Positions 50,444 to 59,834 of a stretch of DNA of 64,000 nucleotides are shown piece by piece; the first letter of the stretch is position 1; each line of letters begins with the position of its first letter. Source of the stretch: Acrocarpospora pleiomorpha (GTDB lineage Bacteria; Actinomycetota; Actinomycetes; Streptosporangiales; Streptosporangiaceae); the NCBI RefSeq assembly GCF_009687885.1, contig NZ_BLAF01000009.1, positions 176,001 through 240,000 on the forward strand. Reading direction: 5' to 3'. The notes under the pieces were generated by a model. The model had not been told where the DNA came from. It searched no databases and saw nothing but the letters and a program-made list of their open reading frames with translations. A program made the position numbers and the translations under genes.

Positions 50444-51823
50444 ATGCCCGACTTGCGCGTGACCGGATCCCACCTCACCGACTCAACTGGACGGCCGGTA
50501 CGACTTCGCGGCGTCGGCCTCGGTGGCTGGCTGAACATGGAGAACTTCATCACCGGCTACCCGGCCAACGAGACCGCGATGCGGCTGGCCGTCCGGGACG
50601 TGCTGGGCGAGGAGCGCTATGAGATGTTCTTCGACCGGCTGCTGACCTCGTTCTTCGACGCGGCCGACGCGGACCTGCTCCGCGACATGGGCACCAACTG
50701 CGTGCGCATCCCGGTGAACTACCACCACTTCGAGTCCGACGACCAGCCGTTCGAGATCATCGAGCAGGGCTTCCGGCATCTGGACCGGGTCGTCGACCTG
50801 CTCGGCGAGCGTGAAATTTACAGCGTGATCGACCTGCACGCGCTGCCCGGCGCGCAGAACCAGCACTGGCACAGCGACAACCCCACGCACGTGGCCTCCT
50901 TCTGGCGGCACCGCCACTTCCAGGACCGGGCCGTGCACCTGTGGGAGGCCATCGCCGACCGGTACAAGGACAACCCGTGGGTGGCCGGCTACAACCCGAT
51001 CAACGAGCCCGGCGACGTGCGCGGCCAGGTGATCGGACCGTTCTACGACCGGCTGGTCAAGGCGATCCGCGCGGTCGACCCGGGGCACGTGCTGTTCCTG
51101 GACGGCAACACCTACTCCACCGACTTCTCGATCTTCCGTGAGGTGTACGAGAACACGGTCTTCGTCTGCCACGACTACGCGCTGGCCGGGTTCGCGCATG
51201 GCGGGCCCTACCCCGGCTACACGCGCGGCGAGTGGGTGGACCGCGACCAGCTCGAACAGGCCTTCGAGAAGCGTACCGCGTTCCAGCGGGAGACCGGGAC
51301 GCCGATCTGGGTGGGCGAGTTCGGGCCCGTCTACACCGGGAACGCGGAGATCGACGCGCAGCGGTACCAGATCCTCAGGGACCAGCTGGAGATCTTCGAC
51401 GCGCATGCGGCCGGGTGGTCGATCTGGACGTACAAGGACGTCGGGCTGCAGGGGCTGGCCGGGGCGGCGGGGCCGTACATGGAGAGGTTCGGGGGGTTCA
51501 TCGCCAAGAAGCAGCGGCTCGGGGCGGACCGCTGGGGGTCGACCATGGAGGAGTCGGCCAGCGATCTCGCGCCGCTGCACCGGCTGATGGACACCGAGTT
51601 CCCGTCCTGGAACCCCTACCCGTGGGGCGCGCGCTACCAGATCGACGATCTGGTGCGGCACATTCTCATCGCGCAGGCGCTCGTGCCCGAATACGCCGAG
51701 CTGCTGCGCGGCTGCTCCGATGAGGAGCTGGTCGCCCTCGCCGACTCCTTCGCGCTGGCCAACTGCGTCCGCCGCCGGCCGCTCATCGACCTGCTCACCG
51801 ACAACATCACGCGAAACCCGTAA
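50444..51823 (+). CDS. Intracellular GH5-family glycosidase
   Basis: 459 residues, no signal peptide, so it works on imported sugar. GH5 clan A barrel: LRGVGLGGWLNMENFITGYP near the start, VRIPVNYHHFE, acid/base E188 in NPINEPGD, HDYALAGF, and nucleophile E292 in IWVGEFGPVY. After the barrel a 100-residue helical tail (LRGCSDEELVALADSFALAN). The subfamily is not clear to me; GLGGWLN-type openings occur in exo-beta-glucanase-like GH5. ATG 50444 follows AGGAG. Paired operator, CebR-like box and promoter all lie in the gap shared with lacI. GH10 follows after 27 bp. Confidence 0.88.
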   Translation: MPDLRVTGSHLTDSTGRPVRLRGVGLGGWLNMENFITGYPANETAMRLAVRDVLGEERYEMFFDRLLTSFFDAADADLLRDMGTNCVRIPVNYHHFESDDQPFEIIEQGFRHLDRVVDLLGEREIYSVIDLHALPGAQNQHWHSDNPTHVASFWRHRHFQDRAVHLWEAIADRYKDNPWVAGYNPINEPGDVRGQVIGPFYDRLVKAIRAVDPGHVLFLDGNTYSTDFSIFREVYENTVFVCHDYALAGFAHGGPYPGYTRGEWVDRDQLEQAFEKRTAFQRETGTPIWVGEFGPVYTGNAEIDAQRYQILRDQLEIFDAHAAGWSIWTYKDVGLQGLAGAAGPYMERFGGFIAKKQRLGADRWGSTMEESASDLAPLHRLMDTEFPSWNPYPWGARYQIDDLVRHILIAQALVPEYAELLRGCSDEELVALADSFALANCVRRRPLIDLLTDNITRNP

Positions 51824-51850
51824 CACTCCCACCTGACCAGGAGCCCCCTC

Positions 51851-54790
51851 ATGCGCACGGCCCGATACTGGGTGATCCCTGCCTTCCTAGGACTGTTAGC
51901 CGGGCTGCTCGCGCCCCCGGCGCTGGCCGATCCCGTCACCATCGCCGGCTACGACTACGAGACCAGTGCCGGGGGGTGGGCGCCACGGGGCGCCGGGGTC
52001 TCCGTCGCCACCACCACGGCCGCCGCGCACGGCGGGGCGCAGGCCCTGTCGGTCACCGGCAGGACCGCGAACTGGCACGGCACGTCCATCACGCCGCCGT
52101 TCGAGAAGGGCATCACCTACAACGTCACCGCGTGGGCGCGGGCGCTGCCGGGCCAGCCGTCCTCGACGGTCGCGCTCACCATGGAGCGCACGCCGTCCGG
52201 CGGCAGCACCACCTATGAGCGCATCGGGGCGGCCACCGTCACCGACGCGGACTGGGTCGAGATCTCGGGGGCGTACTCGTTCTCGGTGGACTCGACACTG
52301 AACCTGTATTTCGAGAGTTCGGGCGACACCGTCGCGTTCTACCTGGACGACGTGGTCATCAGCTCCGACTCCGACCCCACCCAGTCCGGCCTGGCCACCG
52401 ACTTCGAGACCGGCGCCGCGCAGGGCTGGGCGCCGCGCGGGTCGGCCACCCTGGCGGCGTCTGCCTCGGCCGCCCACGCCGGTTCGTACGGCCTGGCCGT
52501 CACCAACCGCTCCGCCTCCTGGGACGGCCCGGCCCGCAACATCCTCGGCAAGATGGCCAAGGGCTCCAAATACGCCCTCGAGGTGTGGGTGCGCTCGGCC
52601 ACCGCGCAGAACCTCGGGCTTTCCATCGAGCGGCGGCTGAGCGGCACGCCCAGCTACGAGCGCGTCGTGGCCCCCACCGCGCTCGCGGCCGGAGTGTGGA
52701 CCAAGCTGGCGGGGACGTACACACTGGCTTACGACCACGACTTCCTCAGCGTGTACGTCGAGTCCGACACCGGCACGCTGCCGTTCGACATCGACGACTT
52801 CTCGCTCACCTATATCGCGCCCAAGCCGATCCAGACCGACATCCCATCCCTGAAGGACACCGTGCCGTTCACTCTCGGCGCGGCCTTCTACCGGGGCGCG
52901 ACCCTGGGCGAGCACGCCAAGCTCATCAACAAGCACTACGAGAGCGTCACCCCGGGCAACGCGCTCAAGTGGGACGCCACCGAGCCGAGCGAGGGCGTGT
53001 TCACCTTCGCCGAGGGCGACGCGCTGGTGGACTTCGCCACCGACAACGACCTGCAGTTCCGCGGGCACACGCTGGTGTGGCACAGCCAGACGCCCGACTG
53101 GGTGTTCGCCGGGGCCACCAAGGAGATCCTGCTCCAGCGGATCGAGAACCACATCCGCGCCGTGATGGGCCGCTACAAGGGACGGATCGGCACCTGGGAC
53201 GTGGTCAACGAGGTCATCGACGAGAACCAGCCAGACGGGCTGCGCCGCTCGCCGTGGTTCAATATCGCCGGGCTCGACTACATCAGGACCGCCTTCCGGG
53301 TGGCCCGCGAGGTGGACCCGGACGCGACGCTCGTCTTCAACGACTACAACACCGAGTTCCCGCGCAAGCGTGAGGCCATGTTCAAGGTGGTCAAGCAGCT
53401 GCGGCAGGAGGGTGTGCCGATCGACGCGGTCGGGCACCAGCTGCACGTCAACATCGAGCAGGCGCCGGCCTCGTGGATCGAGTCGAGCATCCAGCGCTTC
53501 GCCCAGCTGGGCGTCGAGCAGCAGGTCACCGAGCTGGACGTGAGCGTGTACACCGACTTCGTCAGCAGTTACGCGACCGTTCCCGCGGCGGTGCTGGCGG
53601 AGCAGGGGCACCGGTACAAGGAGATCTTCGATGTGTTCCGGCGGCAGGCGTCGAAGCTGACCTCGGTGACGATCTGGGGTGTGGCCGACGACGCGACCTG
53701 GCTGTCGTCGTTCCCGATCACGCGGCTCAACCCGCCGCTGCCGTTCGACGACGAGCTGCAGGCCAAGCCCGCGTTCTGGGGGATCGCCGATCCTTCGCAG
53801 TTGCCGCCTTTGAGTCGTCAGTTGAACGCGCCGGCCGGGAGTGTGGAGGTGGACGGGAAGCGGGACGTCGAGTGGGACTACCTGCCCGACGCGCCGATCG
53901 CCCGGGTTGAGAACCTGTCGGCCGGGTTCCAGGTGCGGAGTACTTCCGGTGGGCTTTACGTGCTCGGTGAGGTGGTCGATCCGACCAACAACAAGACCGA
54001 CACGGTGACGTTCACGGTGGGGGGCACGGCGTATCGGATCCAGCGGGGCGGCACGCACGCGCATGGGTTCAAGGCGCACGCCAAGAAGACCGACGACGGG
54101 TACCGGGTGGAGGCCAAACTTCCCTCTGGTACGGCGACCGATGTCAAGGTGGCCGTCGACGACGCCGCCGGTCCGGAAATTTCGTGGAATGGCACCATAA
54201 GTCTGCTGCCTGCGATCAAGACGACCTCCGCGCCCAAGGGCACGCCGGTGGTTGACGGGACCGTGGACTCGGTGTGGAGCAAGGCCAAGGAGGTCACCAC
54301 CGGGACCTGGGTGCAGGGCACCTCCGGGGCGACCGCCAAGGTCAAGGCGCTGTGGAACAACGGCACGCTGTATGTGCTGGCTCGGGTCACCGATCCGGTG
54401 CTCAGCGAGGAGTCGCCCAACGCGTACGAGGAGGACTCGGTCGAGATCTTCGTGGACCCGCAGAACAACAAGACCAAGGGTTACGACGATGACGACGGGC
54501 AGTACCGGATCAGCTTCACGAACCACCAGAGTATCGGTGGCACCTTCGACGCCTTCGGCATCCGCGACAACCTGACCAGTGCGGTCTCGCTCACCTCGAC
54601 CGGCTACATCGTCGAGGCGGCCATCAAGCTCCCGACGGTCACCCTGGCCAAGGACGCCCTCCTCGGCTTCGACCTCCAGGTCAACGACGCCACCGGCCCG
54701 ACCCGGACCGCCGCCGTGACCTGGAACGACCCGACGGGCCAGAGCTACCTCAACACCTCCCGCTGGGGCGTCCTACAACTAGGAAAGTAA
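51851..54790 (+). CDS. Secreted multidomain GH10 endo-xylanase (CBM22-CBM22-GH10-CBM9)
   Basis: 979 residues. Signal peptide to about 26 (FLGLLAGLLAPPALA). Two CBM22 xylan-binding modules (about 30-172, 176-330; both with the GWAPRG motif). GH10 barrel about 333-650 with WDVVNEVID acid/base E454 and VTELDVSVY nucleophile E561. After it two CBM9-type beta-sandwiches (about 665-790 and 792-979), the second better conserved (VWSKAKEV, ALWNNGTLYVLARVTDP, EEDSVEIFVDPQNNK). The CBM22/GH10/CBM9 order is known from Thermotoga- and clostridia-type xylanases. 27 bp after GH5, so probably the same operon. Cuts xylan outside the cell. Confidence 0.95.
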   Translation: MRTARYWVIPAFLGLLAGLLAPPALADPVTIAGYDYETSAGGWAPRGAGVSVATTTAAAHGGAQALSVTGRTANWHGTSITPPFEKGITYNVTAWARALPGQPSSTVALTMERTPSGGSTTYERIGAATVTDADWVEISGAYSFSVDSTLNLYFESSGDTVAFYLDDVVISSDSDPTQSGLATDFETGAAQGWAPRGSATLAASASAAHAGSYGLAVTNRSASWDGPARNILGKMAKGSKYALEVWVRSATAQNLGLSIERRLSGTPSYERVVAPTALAAGVWTKLAGTYTLAYDHDFLSVYVESDTGTLPFDIDDFSLTYIAPKPIQTDIPSLKDTVPFTLGAAFYRGATLGEHAKLINKHYESVTPGNALKWDATEPSEGVFTFAEGDALVDFATDNDLQFRGHTLVWHSQTPDWVFAGATKEILLQRIENHIRAVMGRYKGRIGTWDVVNEVIDENQPDGLRRSPWFNIAGLDYIRTAFRVAREVDPDATLVFNDYNTEFPRKREAMFKVVKQLRQEGVPIDAVGHQLHVNIEQAPASWIESSIQRFAQLGVEQQVTELDVSVYTDFVSSYATVPAAVLAEQGHRYKEIFDVFRRQASKLTSVTIWGVADDATWLSSFPITRLNPPLPFDDELQAKPAFWGIADPSQLPPLSRQLNAPAGSVEVDGKRDVEWDYLPDAPIARVENLSAGFQVRSTSGGLYVLGEVVDPTNNKTDTVTFTVGGTAYRIQRGGTHAHGFKAHAKKTDDGYRVEAKLPSGTATDVKVAVDDAAGPEISWNGTISLLPAIKTTSAPKGTPVVDGTVDSVWSKAKEVTTGTWVQGTSGATAKVKALWNNGTLYVLARVTDPVLSEESPNAYEEDSVEIFVDPQNNKTKGYDDDDGQYRISFTNHQSIGGTFDAFGIRDNLTSAVSLTSTGYIVEAAIKLPTVTLAKDALLGFDLQVNDATGPTRTAAVTWNDPTGQSYLNTSRWGVLQLGK

Positions 54791-54812
54791 ACATGTTCAA
54801 ATAGGAGCAGTT

Positions 54813-54849
54813 GCCGGGCCCCACCCTTCCGCAGCGTGCGGGGCCCGGC
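54813..54849 (+). terminator. Hairpin between GH10 and GH43
   Basis: GCCGGGCCCC (54813-54822) and GGGGCCCGGC (54840-54849): perfect 10-bp G+C stem, 17-base loop, 23 bp past the GH10 stop. No T-run, so some read-through into GH43 is likely. Confidence 0.6.
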
Positions 54850-54869
54850 AGCTGTGTTCGGGGAGACTC

Positions 54870-56420
54870 ATGTTCACGAACCCTGTTATTCCGGGATTCC
54901 ATCCGGACCCTTCGGTGTGCCGGGTCGGCGCGGATTACTACCTCGTCACCTCATCCTTCGAGTGGTTTCCCGGGGTGCCGATCTTCCACAGCCGGGATCT
55001 GGTGCACTGGCGTCAGCTCGGGCACGTGCTCGACCGCCCGTCCCAGCTGGCTCTGGACGGCGTACGCCCTTCGGGCGGCATCTACGCCCCGACCATCCGC
55101 CACCACGACGGCGTCTTCTACATGATCACCACGCTGATGGACGAACCGGGCAACTTCCTGGTCACCGCCACCGACCCCGCCGGGCCATGGAGCGACCCGA
55201 TCTGGTTCCCCGAGACGCGCGGCTTCGACCCGTCGCTGCACTTCGACGACGACGGGCGCGTGTGGATGTGCGGGTCCCGCGAGAAGGCGTTGAAACGATA
55301 CGACGGCGACACCGAGATCTGGCTCCGCGAACTCGACCTGACCGCCATGAAACTCGTCGGCGAGGAACACGTCATCTGGGAGCCCGTGCAACGCGGCGGC
55401 ATCTGGGCCGAAGGCCCGCACATCTACTCGGTCAACGGCCGCTACTACCTGCTCACCTCCGAAGGCGGCACCGCCGAAGACCACGCCATCATGGTCGCCC
55501 GCGCCGACCAGATCACCGGCCCCTACGAACCCAACCCCCGCAACCCCATCCTCACCCACCGCCACCTGGGCCTGCGCCACCCGATCACCAGCACCGGCCA
55601 CCCCGACCTGGTCCAGACCCAGGACGGCGACTGGTGGTCCGTCCTCCTGGCCACCCGCCCCTACGGCGGCCCTGTCGACGGCCCTTTGACCATGGCGGCG
55701 GTACGCGCCGACAGCGGCTACAACCTGGGCCGCGAAACCTTCCTCACCCGCGTCCACTGGGAAGACGACTGGCCCGTCTACGACCTCGTCCAGCCAGAAA
55801 TGCCCGCCCCCGCCCTCCTCACTCACCATTGGCCTGCAGAACCCGCCTGCGATCATTTCGACGGGCCACGGCTGTCACCGGTATGGAACCACTTGCGCAC
55901 CCCGCGAGAGCCCTACTGGAGCCTCTCGGACGGCCGTCTCACGCTGAGGCTGCGCCCCCAGACGCTGACGGAACGGGGCAATCCCAGCCTTATCGCTCGC
56001 CGCCAGCAACACATCGACTTCGCCGCCCACACGGTCCTGGAATTCCACCCTGCCGGTGCGGAAACCGCCGGCCTGGCCCTCATCCAGAACGACGCCTTCC
56101 ACCTCAGACTCGAACGCTCCACCCGCGGCCTCGACCTGATCCGCCGCGCCTCCGGCGAAGAAACCCTCCTCGCCACCACCGCGGCCGACACCCCCCGAAT
56201 CTGGCTCGCCGTCGAAGCCCACGGCCAGTCCTACCAATTCCGCTACGCCCTGCACCCAAACACCTGGCACAACCTAGGCGCCCCCACCGACGGCCGCCTC
56301 CTCAGTTCCACCACCTCCGGCGGCTTCACCGGCACCATGATCGCCCTCTGCGCCACCTCCAACGGCGCTTCGAGTAGTAACACGGCCTCCTTCGACTGGT
56401 TCGAATACCGGCAGGTCTGA
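54870..56420 (+). CDS. GH43 beta-xylosidase / alpha-L-arabinofuranosidase, intracellular
   Basis: 516 residues, no signal peptide. Five-bladed propeller of GH43: NPVIPGFHPDPSVCRVGADY with catalytic base D13, GIYAPTIRHHDGVFYMITT, GFDPSLHFDDDGRVWMCGSR, and the acid in GIWAEGPHIY. The second half (about 330-516) is the beta-sandwich (DUF1349/GH43 C2-like) common to beta-xylosidases, with DWWSVLLATRPYGG at the junction. Cleaves xylose or arabinose from imported oligosaccharides. ATG 54870 follows GGGGAGA. Separated from GH10 by 79 bp with a strong hairpin. Confidence 0.92.
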   Translation: MFTNPVIPGFHPDPSVCRVGADYYLVTSSFEWFPGVPIFHSRDLVHWRQLGHVLDRPSQLALDGVRPSGGIYAPTIRHHDGVFYMITTLMDEPGNFLVTATDPAGPWSDPIWFPETRGFDPSLHFDDDGRVWMCGSREKALKRYDGDTEIWLRELDLTAMKLVGEEHVIWEPVQRGGIWAEGPHIYSVNGRYYLLTSEGGTAEDHAIMVARADQITGPYEPNPRNPILTHRHLGLRHPITSTGHPDLVQTQDGDWWSVLLATRPYGGPVDGPLTMAAVRADSGYNLGRETFLTRVHWEDDWPVYDLVQPEMPAPALLTHHWPAEPACDHFDGPRLSPVWNHLRTPREPYWSLSDGRLTLRLRPQTLTERGNPSLIARRQQHIDFAAHTVLEFHPAGAETAGLALIQNDAFHLRLERSTRGLDLIRRASGEETLLATTAADTPRIWLAVEAHGQSYQFRYALHPNTWHNLGAPTDGRLLSSTTSGGFTGTMIALCATSNGASSSNTASFDWFEYRQV

Positions 56421-56725
56421 CGTCGTTTCCGCTGGCGGATCGGATTGTGGGATTCCCGGTTCTGCAGCAGGCGAGATGAATGTGCTTGATCTTTAATGCC
56501 ATTTGCGGTCTGCGTCGCGATGGCATTGTGTGGAATGTCGCCGTACGTTGCCGCGCATCCCCGATAGTCCTATTCAGGGGGTGACGATTGCGGGCATGTG
56601 ATCCGACCGAATGCAGGTCGTTATCGTATTCGTCGTGAAGTGACACATTATTCATGGAACTCTCTGCAAACGAAGGAAGTTGGTCACTGCGAGAGGCCAA
56701 GGAAGTTGCTCAGTAATGGGGGAAG
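56421..56725. other. 305-bp non-coding stretch with an inverted repeat
   Basis: No ORF with coding pattern. Contains 8-bp arms AATGCCAT (56495-56502) and ATGGCATT (56520-56527) 17 bp apart, inside a less G+C-rich part, and probably the promoter of the following gene. Confidence 0.4.
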
Positions 56726-57466
56726 ATGGACCCGAGTTGGAACCCCAACCAATATGGCGGGCGTGTAAGGGGCCGTGACTCGGTCATCATCGCGGCCTGG
56801 GTCGGAGCGGCCAGTGCCGTTATCGTGAGTCTCATCAACCTCGTCCCCCTCTTTTTCAGGAACGAGGCGCAAGGTCCGTCGCCGTCTGCGGGCGTGGTGA
56901 CCCCGTCCCCCGGAAAGATGGCGGTCGTTTTGTCCCCTGAACCGTCGCAGAGCACGCTCACCCCGCTTCCCTCCCACTCACCGGAACTTCCGGTGGAGAC
57001 TCCCTCGCCCGCCATCGACCCGGCCCTCTCCGAATCGTGGCTGCGTCATGATGACCCGGAGCACGGGTTCAGCATTCGCCTTCCCCGCGGATGGCGCGTT
57101 GTCGAGAAGAAACGTAGCGTCGTCGCCTTCAACGCCATGAGCGGTCCTCGCTGTCTGTATGTCGACCAGACCTGGGAGGCCAGTACTGATCTCCGTTCGT
57201 GGGCCGAGTCGGTCGCCGCGGACTGGGCGCGGCGCGAGGGTGTTCCCTTGAATCAGCGTTTCATCAAGACCACGTACAAGGGCAGGCCGGCGCTCGACTG
57301 GGAGTTCACTTACCGCCGGGGCGGTGAGACCCTGCGCGTGATCGATCGTTTCTTTCGCGCCGACGGTGGATCGGTCGCGCTGATGTACACCGGCGTTTTG
57401 TCGACTTGGGAGTCGGAGGACGTCGTCATCCACGAGAAGTTGATGAGGACGTTCCGCCTGCATTAG
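56726..57466 (+). CDS. Membrane-anchored protein of unknown function
   Basis: 246 residues: short cytosolic start (MDPSWNPNQYGGRVRGRD), one membrane helix (VIIAAWVGAASAVIVSLINLV), a Pro/Ser-rich stalk (SPEPSQSTLTPLPSHSPELP), then a compact outer domain of about 140 residues (GFSIRLPRGWRVVEKKRSVV; YVDQTWEAS; ALDWEFTYRRGGETLRVIDR). The outer domain resembles the extracellular ends of some actinobacterial Ser/Thr kinases and lipoproteins (PsbP/Mog1-like fold, by the RLPxGW pattern). No enzyme residues seen. Convergent with the S9 peptidase gene. Confidence 0.7.
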   Translation: MDPSWNPNQYGGRVRGRDSVIIAAWVGAASAVIVSLINLVPLFFRNEAQGPSPSAGVVTPSPGKMAVVLSPEPSQSTLTPLPSHSPELPVETPSPAIDPALSESWLRHDDPEHGFSIRLPRGWRVVEKKRSVVAFNAMSGPRCLYVDQTWEASTDLRSWAESVAADWARREGVPLNQRFIKTTYKGRPALDWEFTYRRGGETLRVIDRFFRADGGSVALMYTGVLSTWESEDVVIHEKLMRTFRLH

Positions 57467-57544
57467 CCCGGCGTTCGTGACGGGCCGCCTGTCGTGTCGC
57501 TGGGGTTTCGGGTTTCCGCGCCGCCCTGTTCTCGACGCCGCGGA

Positions 57545-59737
57545 TCAGCGGTCAGCGCACAGGTGGCGCTGAAACCAGGCGATCATTCGTTCGCTGCGGT
57601 CGATTCGGCGGTCCAGGCGGGCGGTATGGGTGAGGGAGTGGTCGGAGTCGGGGTAGAGGACGTATTCGACTTCGCGGCCGAGGCGGCGGAGGGCGACGAA
57701 CATCTGCTCGGCGTCTGAGGGTGGGCAGCGGTAGTCCTGTTCGCCTTGGAGGAGCAGGAGTGGGGTGGTGATGCTCGCGACGTGGCGGAGTGGCGAGATC
57801 TTCCAGAGGTGGTCGATGCCTTCCGGGGTCCAGACGTCGCCGAGGGCTGAGTCCACGTCGTAGATCGCGCCGAGGTCGCAGGCGGCGAAGCCGGAGATCT
57901 GGTTGGTGACGCCGTTTTGGCTGACCGCCGCCCGGAAACGGTCGGAAGTGCCGATTAGCCAGTTGGTGAGGAAGCCGCCGTAGGAGTTGCCGTAGCAGCC
58001 GATTCGAGTGGGGTCGGCGAGGCCGAGGGCGATGAGGGCGTCCAGAACGGTGTGGCAGTCTTCGGCGTCGGGGTCGCCCCAGTTGGGGCCTAGGGCGGCG
58101 CCGAAGGCGTACCCGCGGTGGAAGGAGCCGCGGATGTTGGGGCGTACGACCAGGAAACCGGCGGCGGCGAGGAGCAGGGCGTCGGTGTCGGGTTCGATCG
58201 GCCAAGCCCAGGCGGGGCCGCCGTGGAGTTGCAGGATCACGGGGAGGGGTTTGTCCGAGGGAGGCCCGATCAGGAATACCTGGATTCCCTCGATTTCGAG
58301 TTCCCGCTGGATGGGGCGTTCGAAGCTCGACAGCCAGACCGCGCCCGAGCGGAACAGGAGTTCTGGGTCGCCGCCGGGGGTGAGGCGGTAGAGGTCGGGG
58401 CGGGCCGCGCCGCCGAAGGTGGCGATCCCGCAGACCACGCCGCCGTTGGCGGCCAGCGCGTGCACTACCGGGTCAAGCCGCGCGGGGGTGAGTTCGACGA
58501 TCTCCGATTGCGCTGGGGTGGGTCCGGCGACGCCCGATCGCGCCTGGAGGGGTACGGCGAGGCCTGGGCCGGTCACCAGTCGGGCGATCTCGCGGCCGTT
58601 GTCGCAGGTGACGGTGAGGCGTTCGTCGGTCGTGGGGGCTTGGCCGGAGAAGCGGTCCAGGTGGCCGGTCAGGGAGACGGGAGGTTCGCCCGGCCGGGTG
58701 TGCCAGAGTTGCTCGTTCTCGAAGTCGGTGGGGCGGCGGGACGGTGCGGCAACGCAGACGATCGTTCCATCGGGGTCGTAGGAGAAGCGGGTGACCGGGC
58801 CCGCCACCCAGGTCGCCTGGGTGATCGGCCCTCCGGTCAGCGGAACCTCGTAGACCTGGGGATTCGGATCGAGATCGGCGTCCGGCCGGGGGTCGGCGAT
58901 GAAGCCCACCTTCGTCCCGCAGGGCGCGACCCGCGGACTCGACGCCCACCAGTCACCCGAGGTCAGGCGGACCCTCTTCCCGTCAGGTTCGACCAGATGC
59001 AGGTGGGTGGGATGCAGCCGTAACCCGTGGCCGTCCTCGCGCCAATCCAGCCGACGAATCACTCGCGCGGTCGATTTCCCCGACATGACCGGAGAGGCCT
59101 CGTCGGGAGCGACGACGACGAAGGATTCCCCGAACCAGGCGTAATCCGTGACGCCCTTCGGAAATGAGGTGACCTTGGTCGCCGGACCGCCGGATGAGGG
59201 CCGGGTGTGAAGCTGATCCTTGAACAGATACGCCAAGGTGCGTCCATCAGTGGAGAAACGTGGAGTCGACGCCTCCAGCGCGATCACGGTCGCGGCGCCA
59301 CCTGAAGCGACCGGTGCCTTTGAGGGGATGTCTGGCGGCCTCTCCTCTGAAGCGATGGATGTCGCGGCTACGACTGGCCGCCCTCCGCCGGAAACGATCG
59401 GTGCCTCTGCCGCGATGCCCGTCGGCCTCTCGTCTGAAGCGATGGATGTCTTCGCAGCGACAGTTAGCCGCCTTTCGCTGGAAGCGATCGGTGCCTTTGA
59501 GGTGACGATCGGAGACCCGCAATCCGAATTGATCGATTTCTCGGTGGCGACTGGCGGCCCCTGAGTTGTCTCCGAGGCGGCGATCTGGGATCCCATGCTC
59601 CGGATCGGGACGGTCAGCAGGCGATGGTGTTCTTTGCCGCGAACCACGCGGCGTTCGATGACGGCTGCGAGCGCCCCGTTCGGAGCGACGTCCAGCTCTG
59701 TCAGCAGCCGGTCGGCTGCCAGGTCCTGCGGGCGCAT
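57545..59737 (-). CDS. S9-family prolyl oligopeptidase-type peptidase
   Basis: 730 residues from ATG 59737, with AAGGGGGT about six bases upstream; an ATG at 59743 is too close to it. N-terminal propeller (STPRFSTDGRTLAYLFKDQL; VTRFSYDPDGTIVCVAAPSR) and C-terminal hydrolase: oxyanion QLHGGPAWAW, nucleophile in GCYGNSYGGFLTN (S585), Asp in GEQDYRCPPSDA and His in YPDSDHSLTH. Cytoplasmic. Unusual insertion near residues 65-150 made of six degenerate 15-residue repeats (KTSIASDERPTGIAA type) that break the first blade. Divergent from the amidohydrolase gene. Confidence 0.9.
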   Translation of the reverse strand: MRPQDLAADRLLTELDVAPNGALAAVIERRVVRGKEHHRLLTVPIRSMGSQIAASETTQGPPVATEKSINSDCGSPIVTSKAPIASSERRLTVAAKTSIASDERPTGIAAEAPIVSGGGRPVVAATSIASEERPPDIPSKAPVASGGAATVIALEASTPRFSTDGRTLAYLFKDQLHTRPSSGGPATKVTSFPKGVTDYAWFGESFVVVAPDEASPVMSGKSTARVIRRLDWREDGHGLRLHPTHLHLVEPDGKRVRLTSGDWWASSPRVAPCGTKVGFIADPRPDADLDPNPQVYEVPLTGGPITQATWVAGPVTRFSYDPDGTIVCVAAPSRRPTDFENEQLWHTRPGEPPVSLTGHLDRFSGQAPTTDERLTVTCDNGREIARLVTGPGLAVPLQARSGVAGPTPAQSEIVELTPARLDPVVHALAANGGVVCGIATFGGAARPDLYRLTPGGDPELLFRSGAVWLSSFERPIQRELEIEGIQVFLIGPPSDKPLPVILQLHGGPAWAWPIEPDTDALLLAAAGFLVVRPNIRGSFHRGYAFGAALGPNWGDPDAEDCHTVLDALIALGLADPTRIGCYGNSYGGFLTNWLIGTSDRFRAAVSQNGVTNQISGFAACDLGAIYDVDSALGDVWTPEGIDHLWKISPLRHVASITTPLLLLQGEQDYRCPPSDAEQMFVALRRLGREVEYVLYPDSDHSLTHTARLDRRIDRSERMIAWFQRHLCADR
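59283..59545 (-). repeat. Degenerate 45-bp tandem repeats inside the S9 peptidase gene
   Basis: About six in-frame copies, 42-45 bp each, sharing pieces such as TCTGAAGCGATGGATGTC (twice) and GAAGCGATCGGTGCC. They encode a Ser/Ala/Glu-rich stretch absent from the normal propeller layout. Confidence 0.75.
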
Positions 59738-59834
59738 CCGCATACCCCCTTGCTCAGGGATGGAGCGTAGTGAATGACTATTGCCAAGGTAAAGAGTGCT
59801 GTGTTTGAGTGGCGAATCAGGAAAGGGGGGGTCG

